Below, piece after piece: positions 35,748 through 43,810 of a DNA stretch of 64,000 bases. The DNA is from an uncultured Muribaculaceae bacterium (lineage in GTDB: Bacteria; Bacteroidota; Bacteroidia; Bacteroidales; Muribaculaceae). The notes beneath the pieces are model-generated. The model saw only the letters and a program-made list of their open reading frames with translations, had not been told where the DNA came from and ran no database searches. The DNA lies in assembly GCA_947178505.1 (NCBI GenBank), contig CAMWYR010000001.1:62001-126000 (forward strand), given 5' to 3'. Position 1 is the stretch's first letter. Every line of letters starts with the position of its first letter. The position numbers and the translations under genes were made by a program.

Positions 35748-36290
35748 ATGATTGATTTCAATCGTATTATCGATAAATACTACAGCAACAACAGCCGGCT
35801 GCGCGAGATTCTCATCACGCACAGCCGGCTGGTTGCCGATAAAGCGTTGCGTTGCATCGAGGCCCGCGGACTCACGGAACTCGACCGCACTTTCGTGGAG
35901 GAGGCGGCCATGCTCCATGACATCGGAATCTTCCGTTGCGACGCTCCGGGCATCGAATGCCACGGCACGCTTCCCTATATCTGCCACGGCATCGAGGGGC
36001 GACGCCTGCTCGACGCCGAGGGGCTGCCGCGCCATGCGCTCGTGTGCGAGCGACACACCGGCTCCGGTCTTACCGTGGCCGATATCAAATCGCAGAATCT
36101 TCCCGTGCCCCTACGCGATATGACTCCACAATCGATGGAGGAAAAACTTATCTGCTACGCCGACAAATTCTATTCAAAATCGGGCGATATACAGGCAGAA
36201 AAAACGCTGGAACGTGTCATGAATTCCATGAAGCGCCACGGCGACGAGGCCTTCAGGCGGTTTGAAGAGCTTCACCGTATGTTCGGTTAG
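35748..36290 (+). CDS. HD-domain phosphohydrolase-like protein
   Basis: 180 aa, cytoplasmic, helical. The metal-binding histidine H25 (THSRLVADKA) and the HD pair H57-D58 in EEAAMLHDIGIF fit the HDIG pattern. The distal aspartate is probably the one in LICYADKFYSKSGD (about residue 141). HD proteins hydrolyse phosphate esters, often of nucleotides. The substrate here is unknown. Confidence 0.87.
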   Translation: MIDFNRIIDKYYSNNSRLREILITHSRLVADKALRCIEARGLTELDRTFVEEAAMLHDIGIFRCDAPGIECHGTLPYICHGIEGRRLLDAEGLPRHALVCERHTGSGLTVADIKSQNLPVPLRDMTPQSMEEKLICYADKFYSKSGDIQAEKTLERVMNSMKRHGDEAFRRFEELHRMFG

Positions 36291-36326
36291 AGTTTGAAAT
36301 TCTATTGCGCCTGCAGGTGATAATTA

Positions 36327-36383
36327 GGTTCCATCCACTAAAATCCGCCACCCTGGCATTAAGAAATTTTAGTGGGTGGAGTC
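36327..36383 (+). repeat. Dispersed 3'-end repeat, family 1, copy 3 (inverted pair)
   Basis: GGTTCCATCCACTAAAAT (from 36328) is followed by an inverted partner, ATTTTAGTGGGTGGAGTC (36366-36383). The pair can fold into a hairpin behind the HD gene. The right arm, read on the minus strand with the bases preceding it, gives the extended family form ending CTTAATGCCAGGG. Confidence 0.82.
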
Positions 36384-36593
36384 TTATTTTTTAACTGGAG
36401 CAACAACCATTTCCGCTATATTTTGTTTTATTTCCAAAGAGCATTGAAAAACACACTTCTTTATCCGGTTCCATTTTTTATTAAGTTTTATATTATATAG
36501 ACGGGAACCTCATTCTGAAATGTCCGATCAATATTCTTACGCGACATCAACACTCCTCCCGCAACCACGGGCAGGACTCTTAATTACAATATT
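36384..36593. other. A/T-rich leader region before glsA
   Basis: Together with the preceding repeat this makes a 303-base gap between genes. I see no exact TAnnTTTG box; the nearest is TATATTTTG at about 36417. No ORF of credible length is present. The glsA promoter must lie here. Confidence 0.5.
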
Positions 36594-37559
36594 ATGAAAA
36601 AAACACTTACAAAAGCCCAGATCAGACAGGCAGTAGAAGAGGCCTATGCTGAATGCAAGGATATAAAAGGAGGTGTGAATGCCCACTATATCCCCTATCT
36701 GGCCAACGTTAATCCCGACCTGTTCGGAATAAGCCTTACGCTGCTCGACGGCACCGTGATCAGTGTCGGCGATACCGGCTACAAATTCGGTATCGAATCT
36801 GTATCGAAGGTTCTGACCGCAATCCTCGTGCTCAAGCAGTATGGTGCGGAGGGAGTGCTCAAGCAAATTGGTGCGGATGCAACGGGCCTTCCGTTCAATT
36901 CGATCTTCGCTATCCTTCTTGAAAATGATCATCCCTCTACTCCGCTCGTGAACGCAGGGGCCATCACTGCATGCTCAATGGTAAAACCCCAGGGCGACTC
37001 ATGGGGCAAATGGGAGGCAATCATCAATAACTTCGAAGCCCTCTGCGGCTCACGTGCAGAAGTCATCGACGAACTCTACCGTTCGGAATCGGACACCAAC
37101 TTCCAGAACCGCTCGATCAGCTGGCTCCTGAAGCAGTACGACCGCATCTACGATGACGTGCCTATGAGCCTTGACCTCTACACACGCCAGTGCAGCGTCG
37201 GCATCACTGCCGAACAGCTTGCCATCTGCGCGGCCACAATCGCCAACAAGGGCACGAACCCTGTGACAAAAGCCGATGTATTCGCTCCCGAACTTGCGCC
37301 TAAGATCACGACGCTCATCAGTTCGGTCGGCTTCTACCAGCACACGGGCGACTGGATGTACACGAGCGGCATACCTGCCAAGACAGGTGTCGGCGGCGGT
37401 GTGCTCGGCGTAATGCCCGGACTCTTCGGTGTAGCCGCATTCGCACCTCCATTGGATGATGCAGGCAACTCAGTTAAGGCACAGGCTGCCATTAAGTCGA
37501 TTATGAATAAACTCGGAATCGGGGTGTTCAACGGCGATATAGTGACCATTGAAGATTAA
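36594..37559 (+). CDS. glsA: Glutaminase A
   Basis: Hydrolyses glutamine to glutamate and ammonia. The 321-aa protein has the beta-lactamase-like fold of YbaS/YneH: catalytic Ser69 and Lys72 in ESVSK, then EFG-type and SSGM-like elements near FQNRSISWLLKQYDR. The final third has SGIPAKTGVGGGVLGVMPG, the substrate loop of the family. It is first in a + strand set with an MFS transporter (20-base gap) and asparaginase. Released ammonia can neutralise acid, as in the E. coli YbaS-GadC system, though no GadC-like antiporter is here. Confidence 0.95.
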   Translation: MKKTLTKAQIRQAVEEAYAECKDIKGGVNAHYIPYLANVNPDLFGISLTLLDGTVISVGDTGYKFGIESVSKVLTAILVLKQYGAEGVLKQIGADATGLPFNSIFAILLENDHPSTPLVNAGAITACSMVKPQGDSWGKWEAIINNFEALCGSRAEVIDELYRSESDTNFQNRSISWLLKQYDRIYDDVPMSLDLYTRQCSVGITAEQLAICAATIANKGTNPVTKADVFAPELAPKITTLISSVGFYQHTGDWMYTSGIPAKTGVGGGVLGVMPGLFGVAAFAPPLDDAGNSVKAQAAIKSIMNKLGIGVFNGDIVTIED

Positions 37560-37579
37560 TCATTAAATTCCACAGAACT

Positions 37580-38929
37580 ATGCAAGTTAAGACAGGTAAA
37601 GGCTCAATAGGCCTTATGGTGGTGCTTGCGATCTGGTCGCTATCATTAGCGGTAGACCTTCCGGGTCTTGCCGTCACCCCAATCGAGGGTAGTCTCCGGT
37701 CGATCTTTACAGATGCCACCGATTTCAAAATTCAGATGCTGACGGTGCTTCCGAACCTCATCATCATTCCGTTCGTGCTTCTTTCGGGTAAACTATCTGA
37801 ATCAAAGCATAAAATATTCGTGATAACGCTCGGCACAGCGCTTTACATAGCGGCCGGAGTGCTCTCGCTGTTTGCCAATTCTCTTAATCTGCTGATTATA
37901 CTGAGTTGCGTGCTGGGAGCAGGATGTGGTCTGATCCTCCCCTTCTCTACGGGTCTTATCGCCGATGTGTTCACGGGAAAATACCGTATGAAGCAGATGG
38001 GTATCATCTCGGCTATCGGTAATATCGCACTCGTGCTCGCCACGTTCGCAGTAGGCTTCCTCGTATCGGGCGACCTTATGCACACATGGCACCGCGCATT
38101 CTTCGTATACCTTATTCCGGTGCTTTCACTCGTGCTTATCCCTTTCCTCCGCAAGATTCCGGAGAGCGATTATGCCTCTGCTCCTGCAGCTGCTGACGCC
38201 ACTACAACGGCCGACAGTTCAAATGCAACCGAACAAAGCACTGCCGATAAGGGAAGCGCAGCTCCTGCTGCAAAGTCTGCGGCCACTACAATTCCGGCAG
38301 TTGATGCCGACGGATTCTCCACCGCCGGTCAGACCGTGAAGGGTGGATTCTATATCGGGCGCACGATCTGGCTGCTACTCGCTTACTTCTTCTTCGTTTT
38401 CGCAACGTGCATCCCCTGCTACTATATTCCTAACTTCAAGTGGATATCTTCGGAAGATGCATCTACGATGACGTCAGTGTTCTATGCGGCGATGTTCGTT
38501 GTAGGCCTTGCGCTGACTCCCGTGATGAAGGCTTTCAAGAAGACCACCTTCATAGCCGCCACGGCCATGATCGTCGGTGCGTTCGCCCTCTTCATCTTCA
38601 TTCCGAAGAGCACGGCCGTCTATATCATCGCCTGTGCGCTTGCCGGTATCGGTAACGGTATCGCCCAGCCAATCTTCTACACTAAGGCAACCGAGGTAGT
38701 CACCAACGACAGCAAGTCAACCCTCTCACTGGCTTATCTGCAGGTGGCCAACTATGTGGCCATCTCACTCGTGCCGGTAATCGTGGGTGCCGGAATGAAG
38801 ATTTTCCACACCGATTCAACGATGTTCCCGTTCATCTTCGTCGGTATCGCCACTGCGCTTGTGCTCCTGGCCGTTATCTTCAGAAGCCGTCACTTCGTGT
38901 TCGGTATGTCAAAGAAATATTATGAATAA
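37580..38929 (+). CDS. MFS transporter between glutaminase and asparaginase
   Basis: 449 aa with twelve helices. Between helices 6 and 7 is a long Ala/Thr/Ser-rich loop (about residues 192-250, with ATTTADSSNATEQSTADKG). The first half begins GLMVVLAIWSLSLAVDLPGL and contains the motif-A-like SGKLSESKHK. It lies 20 bases after glsA and 53 before ansA, so it is likely co-transcribed. It could carry amino acids (glutamine, asparagine, glutamate or aspartate) for the flanking amidases. The substrate is inferred from context only. Confidence 0.85.
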   Translation: MQVKTGKGSIGLMVVLAIWSLSLAVDLPGLAVTPIEGSLRSIFTDATDFKIQMLTVLPNLIIIPFVLLSGKLSESKHKIFVITLGTALYIAAGVLSLFANSLNLLIILSCVLGAGCGLILPFSTGLIADVFTGKYRMKQMGIISAIGNIALVLATFAVGFLVSGDLMHTWHRAFFVYLIPVLSLVLIPFLRKIPESDYASAPAAADATTTADSSNATEQSTADKGSAAPAAKSAATTIPAVDADGFSTAGQTVKGGFYIGRTIWLLLAYFFFVFATCIPCYYIPNFKWISSEDASTMTSVFYAAMFVVGLALTPVMKAFKKTTFIAATAMIVGAFALFIFIPKSTAVYIIACALAGIGNGIAQPIFYTKATEVVTNDSKSTLSLAYLQVANYVAISLVPVIVGAGMKIFHTDSTMFPFIFVGIATALVLLAVIFRSRHFVFGMSKKYYE

Positions 38930-38937
38930 CACACACG

Positions 38938-38959
38938 CTGCCCGGGTATTTCCGGGCAG
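38938..38959 (+). other. Intercistronic hairpin
   Basis: CTGCCCGG (38938-38945) pairs with CCGGGCAG (38952-38959) in the 53-base gap between the MFS gene and ansA. There is no T-run, so it is more likely an mRNA stability or processing element than a terminator. Confidence 0.6.
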
Positions 38960-38982
38960 GGGATTATAAAAACCTTACTAAA

Positions 38983-40020
38983 ATGACTCAGACAGCAAAG
39001 CAACCCCGTATATTAATCATATATACCGGCGGCACCATCGGTATGGTAGAGACCCCCGACGGCCTCCAGCCCTTCGACTTCTCCCACCTGATGGATAATG
39101 TTCCCAAGATCGGCAAACTCGGCTATGACATCAAGAGCGTACAGTTTGCCAACCCGATCGACTCATCCAACATGAATCCGACCTACTGGGGCCAGATCGT
39201 GAAGGATATCGCCGACAACTACGATGAATTCGACGGGTTCGTAGTGCTTCATGGCACAGACACAATGGCCTATACGGCATCGGCCCTTTCGTTCATGCTG
39301 CGCAACCTCCGCAAGCCTGTCGTCATCACCGGCTCGCAGCTTCCTATCGGAGCCGTGCGTGAGGATGGCACTGAAAATCTTATTTCAGCCGTTGAAGTTG
39401 CAGCAGCAAAGGATGAGAACGGCGATCCGATGATTCAGGAGGTGGTGATTTCTTTTCAGGATTATATCGTGCGCGGTTGCCGCGCCACAAAATTCACCTC
39501 GACCGGTTTCGATGCCTTCAAGAGCTTCAATTATCCGGTGCTCGGCGATATCGATCTCCACATCACTTACAACACTCCTTATCTCATGCGCCATGACACC
39601 AAGCTCCCCCTCGAGCCCTTCTACGCAATGGACTCCAACCTGCTCGTGCTCTGGCTCTATCCGGGCATAACGGAGGAAGTCGTAAAGGCCCAGCTTGCAA
39701 CTCCCGGCATCAAGGCCGTCGTGCTCCGCACGTTCGGAGCCGGTAACGCACCGACGGAGAAATGGTTCCTCGATGCTATTACCGATGCAGTCAACCGCGG
39801 CCTTATCGTCTACAACGTTACGCAGTGTCTTAACGGAGGCGATGAGCAGAAGCGTTATTACACCGGCGACATGCTCTCGAAAGCCGGCGTGATTTCGGGC
39901 TATGACATCACGGCCGAGGCTGCCATCACCAAGCTTATGTATCTGATCGGCAGTGGCTATACGCCCGATGAGATCAAGCAATATCTGCAGGTGTCGATGG
40001 TTGGCGAACTCAGTGATTGA
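38983..40020 (+). CDS. ansA: Type I L-asparaginase
   Basis: Hydrolyses asparagine to aspartate and ammonia. The 345-aa protein has no signal peptide, so it is a cytoplasmic type I enzyme. The nucleophile threonine is T15 in IIYTGGTIGM, and the second catalytic set is in VVLHGTDTMAYTASALSFM (T92, D93). The GSQLPIGAVREDGTEN loop also matches. It is last in the glsA-MFS-ansA set and is closed by a terminator at 40061. Confidence 0.96.
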   Translation: MTQTAKQPRILIIYTGGTIGMVETPDGLQPFDFSHLMDNVPKIGKLGYDIKSVQFANPIDSSNMNPTYWGQIVKDIADNYDEFDGFVVLHGTDTMAYTASALSFMLRNLRKPVVITGSQLPIGAVREDGTENLISAVEVAAAKDENGDPMIQEVVISFQDYIVRGCRATKFTSTGFDAFKSFNYPVLGDIDLHITYNTPYLMRHDTKLPLEPFYAMDSNLLVLWLYPGITEEVVKAQLATPGIKAVVLRTFGAGNAPTEKWFLDAITDAVNRGLIVYNVTQCLNGGDEQKRYYTGDMLSKAGVISGYDITAEAAITKLMYLIGSGYTPDEIKQYLQVSMVGELSD

Positions 40021-40060
40021 TATCCATCCCATATTATAGAATAAAATAGAATAGAAATGC

Positions 40061-40098
40061 AAGAGGATGCGCTCCGGTTGAAGCGCATCCTCTTTATA
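40061..40098 (+). terminator. Terminator of the glsA-MFS-ansA operon
   Basis: A perfect 13-bp stem AAGAGGATGCGCT (40061-40073) / AGCGCATCCTCTT (40082-40094), then a T/A-rich tail. The TonB receptor gene ends close by on the other strand, so it may also serve that gene. Confidence 0.88.
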
Positions 40099-40130
40099 TA
40101 TATTACGAATGATTCCAATTGCCTGCGGCA

Positions 40131-42584
40131 TCAGTCTTCTCCTCCTCCGCCATATCCGGAAGCATCCATCGGTTCGGCATCAAGCTTGGAGCGCTTCCCC
40201 TTCATGTTTCCGAATGAATACTTGAGGGTGAGGCGAATCTGACGGCCTCCGCGCCAGCGTTCGTTATACTGCTCGTAATCAGAGCCAATCGTAGTTGACT
40301 TGAATCTGCGGGAGTCAAAGAGGTCGCGGCAGTTGAGCGAGAGCGACCAGTCGCCGAAAGTCTTGCGGAGACCTATATCGACGCTCCATCCTCCCTGGCG
40401 CGTGCCCTGAGCCTCCTTCTGAGTTGAAGCGTAGCGCCCGGTGGCCTGGAATGCAAGCTGCCAGGGCAACTTCACGTTGGCCATCATGCGCGCATCCCAA
40501 GCAAATGAATTCTGGCTGCGGTTGGAGAGCTTGATATCACGCCCCGTAGCGATGGAGCGCACTGTGTAGTGCCAGCCGGAGATGTGATTGTTATAGAGAT
40601 TAACGGTCGTTGTTAGGTCGAGCCAATTGCCGAACAACTGATTCTTGCCGACGATCTCTACACCGGTGTTCATACGGTTGGACACGTTTGCCCAGGTAGA
40701 ATACATCACATCGCCATCCATATAGCTAAGACGGTTGGTCACATCTGAGGCCTGACGCAAATAGGCCGAGACGGAGAGCATGTGATATGTCCAGCTCTTG
40801 AGATAGTTGAGCTCAAACGAATTTGAATATTCAGGAGATAGTTCGGGATTACCGTAGGAGATAGCCGTAGGGTCGGAAATATCACGGAAAGAATTGAGCT
40901 GTCCGCCCCAGGGGCGCCGGATGCGACGCGTGTAGTTGAGCTGCAGTTCGTTGTCGTAAGGAAGGGCGTAAGAAAGATAGGCGGAGGGGAAAAGTGCAAA
41001 CTGATTTTTCTTAAATTCGGGCACATCTCCGGCCGACTGTCCGTAAGCGAGGGAACGGGCGCGCACCTGCCATGATTCCGAGCGTAAGCCTCCGGAGTAG
41101 CTGAAGTTGCCGGTCTTGCCACCCAGTGTGACATATAACGCCGACACGTTGTTGGTGTAGATGAAGCGGTTGTAGAGTTCGGGTGCAAGAGCCATATCCT
41201 CTACGCTCGTGCCGCGCCATGTTGTGTTGGGGGTGTTTTCGTGAGAATAGTTACCGTTATATCCGGCCTCGAGTTTAAGAAACTGACTGAACGTGTTGGT
41301 GTAATCGAGTTTTGCTTCCCAGGAGTTGACGTTGATGGGCATCTCCTGCTCGCGGTAGGTATCATCCTCAATACCTCCGGGCCAGACTTCGCTTTCAACG
41401 TATGAATTCCACGACGGGCCTCCCCAGTGGTTATATCCGACATTGGCATCGATCTGCTGCGAGTCGCTCCATTTATGTGTGTAACCGAATTCGGCGTGTG
41501 CCCCGCGGTTGTCGCCGCGGTTGCGGGAGAGCTGGAAGTCGGTGAGCCACTGGTTGGGCATCTGAGCGCTGTAGTCGGTCGATGTGTGGCCGTAACGATG
41601 GCCGAACATTCCGAATCCGTTGGCGTAGAATTCGTCCTTATCCGTGAGATGGTATGTGGCTCCGAGGCGGAAGAAGAGATTGTTGCCGTGGTTGCGCGAG
41701 CGACCGTAACCGTTGGTGAAGTCGCCGTTGTCGAATGTGCGCTCCATAATGGATCCGCCCGAATTATGACGCATGCGGAATCCGATGCTGGCGTATGTAT
41801 CCCAGTGAGAGGTGTTGAGGTTGGCATTCACCGAGGCATTACCGCCGCCGCGGGTGTTAGCTGAGATTTCCGCCGAACCGAAATATCCGGCGCGTCGGTC
41901 GCGCTTGAGCACAATATTGATGATGCCGGCTGAGCCCTCGGGGCTATATTTTGCCGACGGATTGGTGATGACTTCAATGCGTTCAATGGTCTCTGCGGGA
42001 ATCTGCTCAAGGATCTGGGCGCGGTTGTCGGCGCTGAGTCCGGATTCCTTGCCGTTGATCCATACGGTGACAGAGCTGTTGCCGCGGAGCGACACCTCTC
42101 CGTCCTGATCAACCTCTACCGATGGTATCGATTCGAGAAGCTCGCTGGCCGACTGACCGGCGGAGGCGATGTTGGCATCAACCTGGAAGACCTTGCGGTC
42201 AAGTTCGAACTTCATCTGTGAGCGTACGCCTTCCACAACGACTTCCTTGAGCACTTTCGTGTCGTCGGCAAGACGGATTATGCCGAGGTCGACGTTGCCG
42301 CCCTTCACCGTGACCGGACGATCCTGGTTAATCGATCCGACGTTGATGATCTGCACGATATAGCTGCCGTCGGGAAGCGAGGGAAGCGTGAACTGTCCGT
42401 TCTCATCCGTTGTAGCGGCGAGATTCAGGGGCTTGTTGGTGCGGGTGTCGGTGACCTGTACGGTAACGAAATCCATCGGTTCATCGGATTCCTTATTAAC
42501 CACGCGCCCTGACACATTGCCTTTGGCCATCATAATGACCGGCACGGAGAGGAGCGCCAATACTGCTGCGTTTCTGATTTTCAT
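40131..42584 (-). CDS. TonB-dependent outer-membrane receptor with N-terminal CarboxypepD_reg-like domain
   Basis: 817 aa. The signal peptide is residues 1-20 (MKIRNAAVLALLSVPVIMMA). The carboxypeptidase-regulatory-like beta-sandwich is at about 22-105 (GNVSGRVVNKESDEPMDFVT). The plug is at about 120-240 (LLESIPSVEVDQDGEVSLRG, ILEQIPAETIERIEVITNPS). The barrel ends in LTLKYSFG. A 30-residue basic then Gly-rich tail ends in GYGGGGED. It is similar to the receptor at 28539, but it has the extra N-terminal domain and no histidine tail. There is no SusD partner and no obvious anti-sigma pair nearby. Substrate unknown. Confidence 0.93.
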   Translation of the reverse strand: MKIRNAAVLALLSVPVIMMAKGNVSGRVVNKESDEPMDFVTVQVTDTRTNKPLNLAATTDENGQFTLPSLPDGSYIVQIINVGSINQDRPVTVKGGNVDLGIIRLADDTKVLKEVVVEGVRSQMKFELDRKVFQVDANIASAGQSASELLESIPSVEVDQDGEVSLRGNSSVTVWINGKESGLSADNRAQILEQIPAETIERIEVITNPSAKYSPEGSAGIINIVLKRDRRAGYFGSAEISANTRGGGNASVNANLNTSHWDTYASIGFRMRHNSGGSIMERTFDNGDFTNGYGRSRNHGNNLFFRLGATYHLTDKDEFYANGFGMFGHRYGHTSTDYSAQMPNQWLTDFQLSRNRGDNRGAHAEFGYTHKWSDSQQIDANVGYNHWGGPSWNSYVESEVWPGGIEDDTYREQEMPINVNSWEAKLDYTNTFSQFLKLEAGYNGNYSHENTPNTTWRGTSVEDMALAPELYNRFIYTNNVSALYVTLGGKTGNFSYSGGLRSESWQVRARSLAYGQSAGDVPEFKKNQFALFPSAYLSYALPYDNELQLNYTRRIRRPWGGQLNSFRDISDPTAISYGNPELSPEYSNSFELNYLKSWTYHMLSVSAYLRQASDVTNRLSYMDGDVMYSTWANVSNRMNTGVEIVGKNQLFGNWLDLTTTVNLYNNHISGWHYTVRSIATGRDIKLSNRSQNSFAWDARMMANVKLPWQLAFQATGRYASTQKEAQGTRQGGWSVDIGLRKTFGDWSLSLNCRDLFDSRRFKSTTIGSDYEQYNERWRGGRQIRLTLKYSFGNMKGKRSKLDAEPMDASGYGGGGED

Positions 42585-42713
42585 AATGCGGATTCAATAA
42601 TGGGCAATGCCCGCCGAAGAATAGTAATTTTACCTGCGTTCTTTCATATTGACTCCGTATGGCTGAAAAAGATTAATTCAGGCTATATAAAAATTTTCCT
42701 CCCCACGCCGCGG

Positions 42714-43280
42714 CTATTTCAGGAGCATCTCGATGACCGGAGCAAAATGACGCTGCTCGAGTGCATGAATTTTAGCCTCGACGGTCTCGGGCGTATCGTC
42801 GGGAGTGACCTCGACTGCTGTCCGGAATATCACTTCTCCTTCATCGCAACCTTCGCTTACACGATGGATTGTGATGCCGGTCTCTCTTTCACCGGCAGCG
42901 ACCACGGCCTCGTGTATATGGCGCCCATACATTCCCTTTCCACCATACTTGGGAAGCAGCGAGGGATGAATATTGATAATCCTATCCTCCATATAAGATA
43001 TGAGATATGGGGGAATCATCATCAGAAAACCGGCTAATACGATTAGGTCAACGTGATATTTCTCTAATATAGGGAGGAATTGATCGGGGTCGTTGAGGAT
43101 TGACTTATTAATAATTTCAACCGGCACGCCGAGGCTTCGGGCACGCTCGACGACCCGGGCCTGCGGTCTGTTGCAGACCACTACGGCGACTTCGCCGCCG
43201 GTAGTCGGTTGATGGAAATAGCGGATGATATTCTCGGCGTTAGAGCCATTGCCTGAGGCAAAGACAGCGATATTCTTCAT
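42714..43280 (-). CDS. purN: Phosphoribosylglycinamide formyltransferase
   Basis: Third step of purine synthesis: transfers a formyl group from 10-formyl-THF to GAR. 188 aa from MKNIAVFASGNGSN; the longer frame to 43463 has no conserved extension. The phosphate-binding loop is GSNAENIIRYF, and the catalytic Asn/His lie in IINIHPSLLPKYGG with the Asp in SEGCDEGEVIF. A -7 box lies at 43357-43364. Confidence 0.96.
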   Translation of the reverse strand: MKNIAVFASGNGSNAENIIRYFHQPTTGGEVAVVVCNRPQARVVERARSLGVPVEIINKSILNDPDQFLPILEKYHVDLIVLAGFLMMIPPYLISYMEDRIINIHPSLLPKYGGKGMYGRHIHEAVVAAGERETGITIHRVSEGCDEGEVIFRTAVEVTPDDTPETVEAKIHALEQRHFAPVIEMLLK

Positions 43281-43356
43281 GATGATAAGTATAAGTGAGG
43301 GGGTTACAGGCCCGCGACAGAGATCAATAGCAGCGCGAGCGGGGCTATTCAGTCTG

Positions 43357-43364
43357 CAAAGATA
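43357..43364 (-). promoter_or_regulatory. -7 box of purN
   Basis: Reads TATCTTTG on the minus strand, 77 bases before the ATG. A weak CTTG lies 18 bases further upstream. Confidence 0.6.
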
Positions 43365-43451
43365 ACAATTCCCCCAAAATAACAAGCGGAAATTCGGAAA
43401 AACCGTAAAAAGGGGCACCCGCGCGTCCGGTCGGGCATCAGCGAGCCTGTA

Positions 43452-43469
43452 GGCTCCCCGCACATAGTG
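43452..43469 (-). repeat. Dispersed hairpin repeat, family 2, half copy
   Basis: The minus-strand sequence CACTATGTGCGGGGAGCCT is identical over 19 bases to one arm plus loop of the copy at 28483-28515. The second arm is missing and replaced by unrelated sequence. Confidence 0.8.
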
Positions 43470-43572
43470 GAAGCTCCACTCATACTAAAGAATATTGGCA
43501 CATAATGAGAGGAGTTAGCAAAAAAAATATTTGTTAACAGTTATTGTAAAAAATTAACAATTTTTAGCAAAT

Positions 43573-43607
43573 GGGGGGGGTAATTTGACTTTTTGTATTT
43601 ATCTTTG
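43573..43607 (+). promoter_or_regulatory. Pilus operon promoter with a G8 tract in the -33 region
   Basis: TATCTTTG (43600-43607) fits the -7 consensus. Where the -33 TTTG is expected (about 43576-43580) there is instead a run of eight G (43573-43580). An alternative TTTG at 43584-43587 is only 12 bases from the -7 box. A homopolymer in this place can change length by slippage and thus alter promoter spacing. The leader to the first ATG is about 200 bases of A/T-rich sequence. Confidence 0.65.
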
Positions 43608-43810
43608 TAGTCGTAAATAATATTATGGAGCGGTTTTATATAATATATAACATTATAGACTACTAATTCCCCTTATTTACAGTATATTAAGTACAGATAA
43701 TTCTGTAAGCAGCTTGAAAATTTTTTACTTTTGATTTAAGACTACCTCTTCAAAATAAACAAAAGTTTTTCTTAAGACATATAAATTAACATAAATACCA
43801 AACCATTAAC

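Larger units (their letters stand above)
43281..43599. other. Intergenic region between purN and the pilus operon
   Basis: A divergent 530-base gap (43281-43810). It holds the purN -7 box (43357-43364), a half copy of repeat family 2 (43452-43469), a short palindrome AGTGGAAGCTCCACT (43466-43480), then A/T-rich DNA leading to the G8 tract and the pilus promoter. No ORF is convincing. Confidence 0.65.

Noticed and set aside
41201..41827. 208-codon frame within the TonB receptor, plus a similar shadow at 45068-45676 within the major pilin
   Set aside because: Low-complexity Thr/Ser or histidine-rich translations in alternative frames of clear genes.
43560..43810. Invertible (recombinase-flipped) promoter for the pilus operon
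   Set aside because: I found no pair of inverted repeats flanking the promoter and no recombinase gene in the window; the G8 tract is the better candidate for variation.
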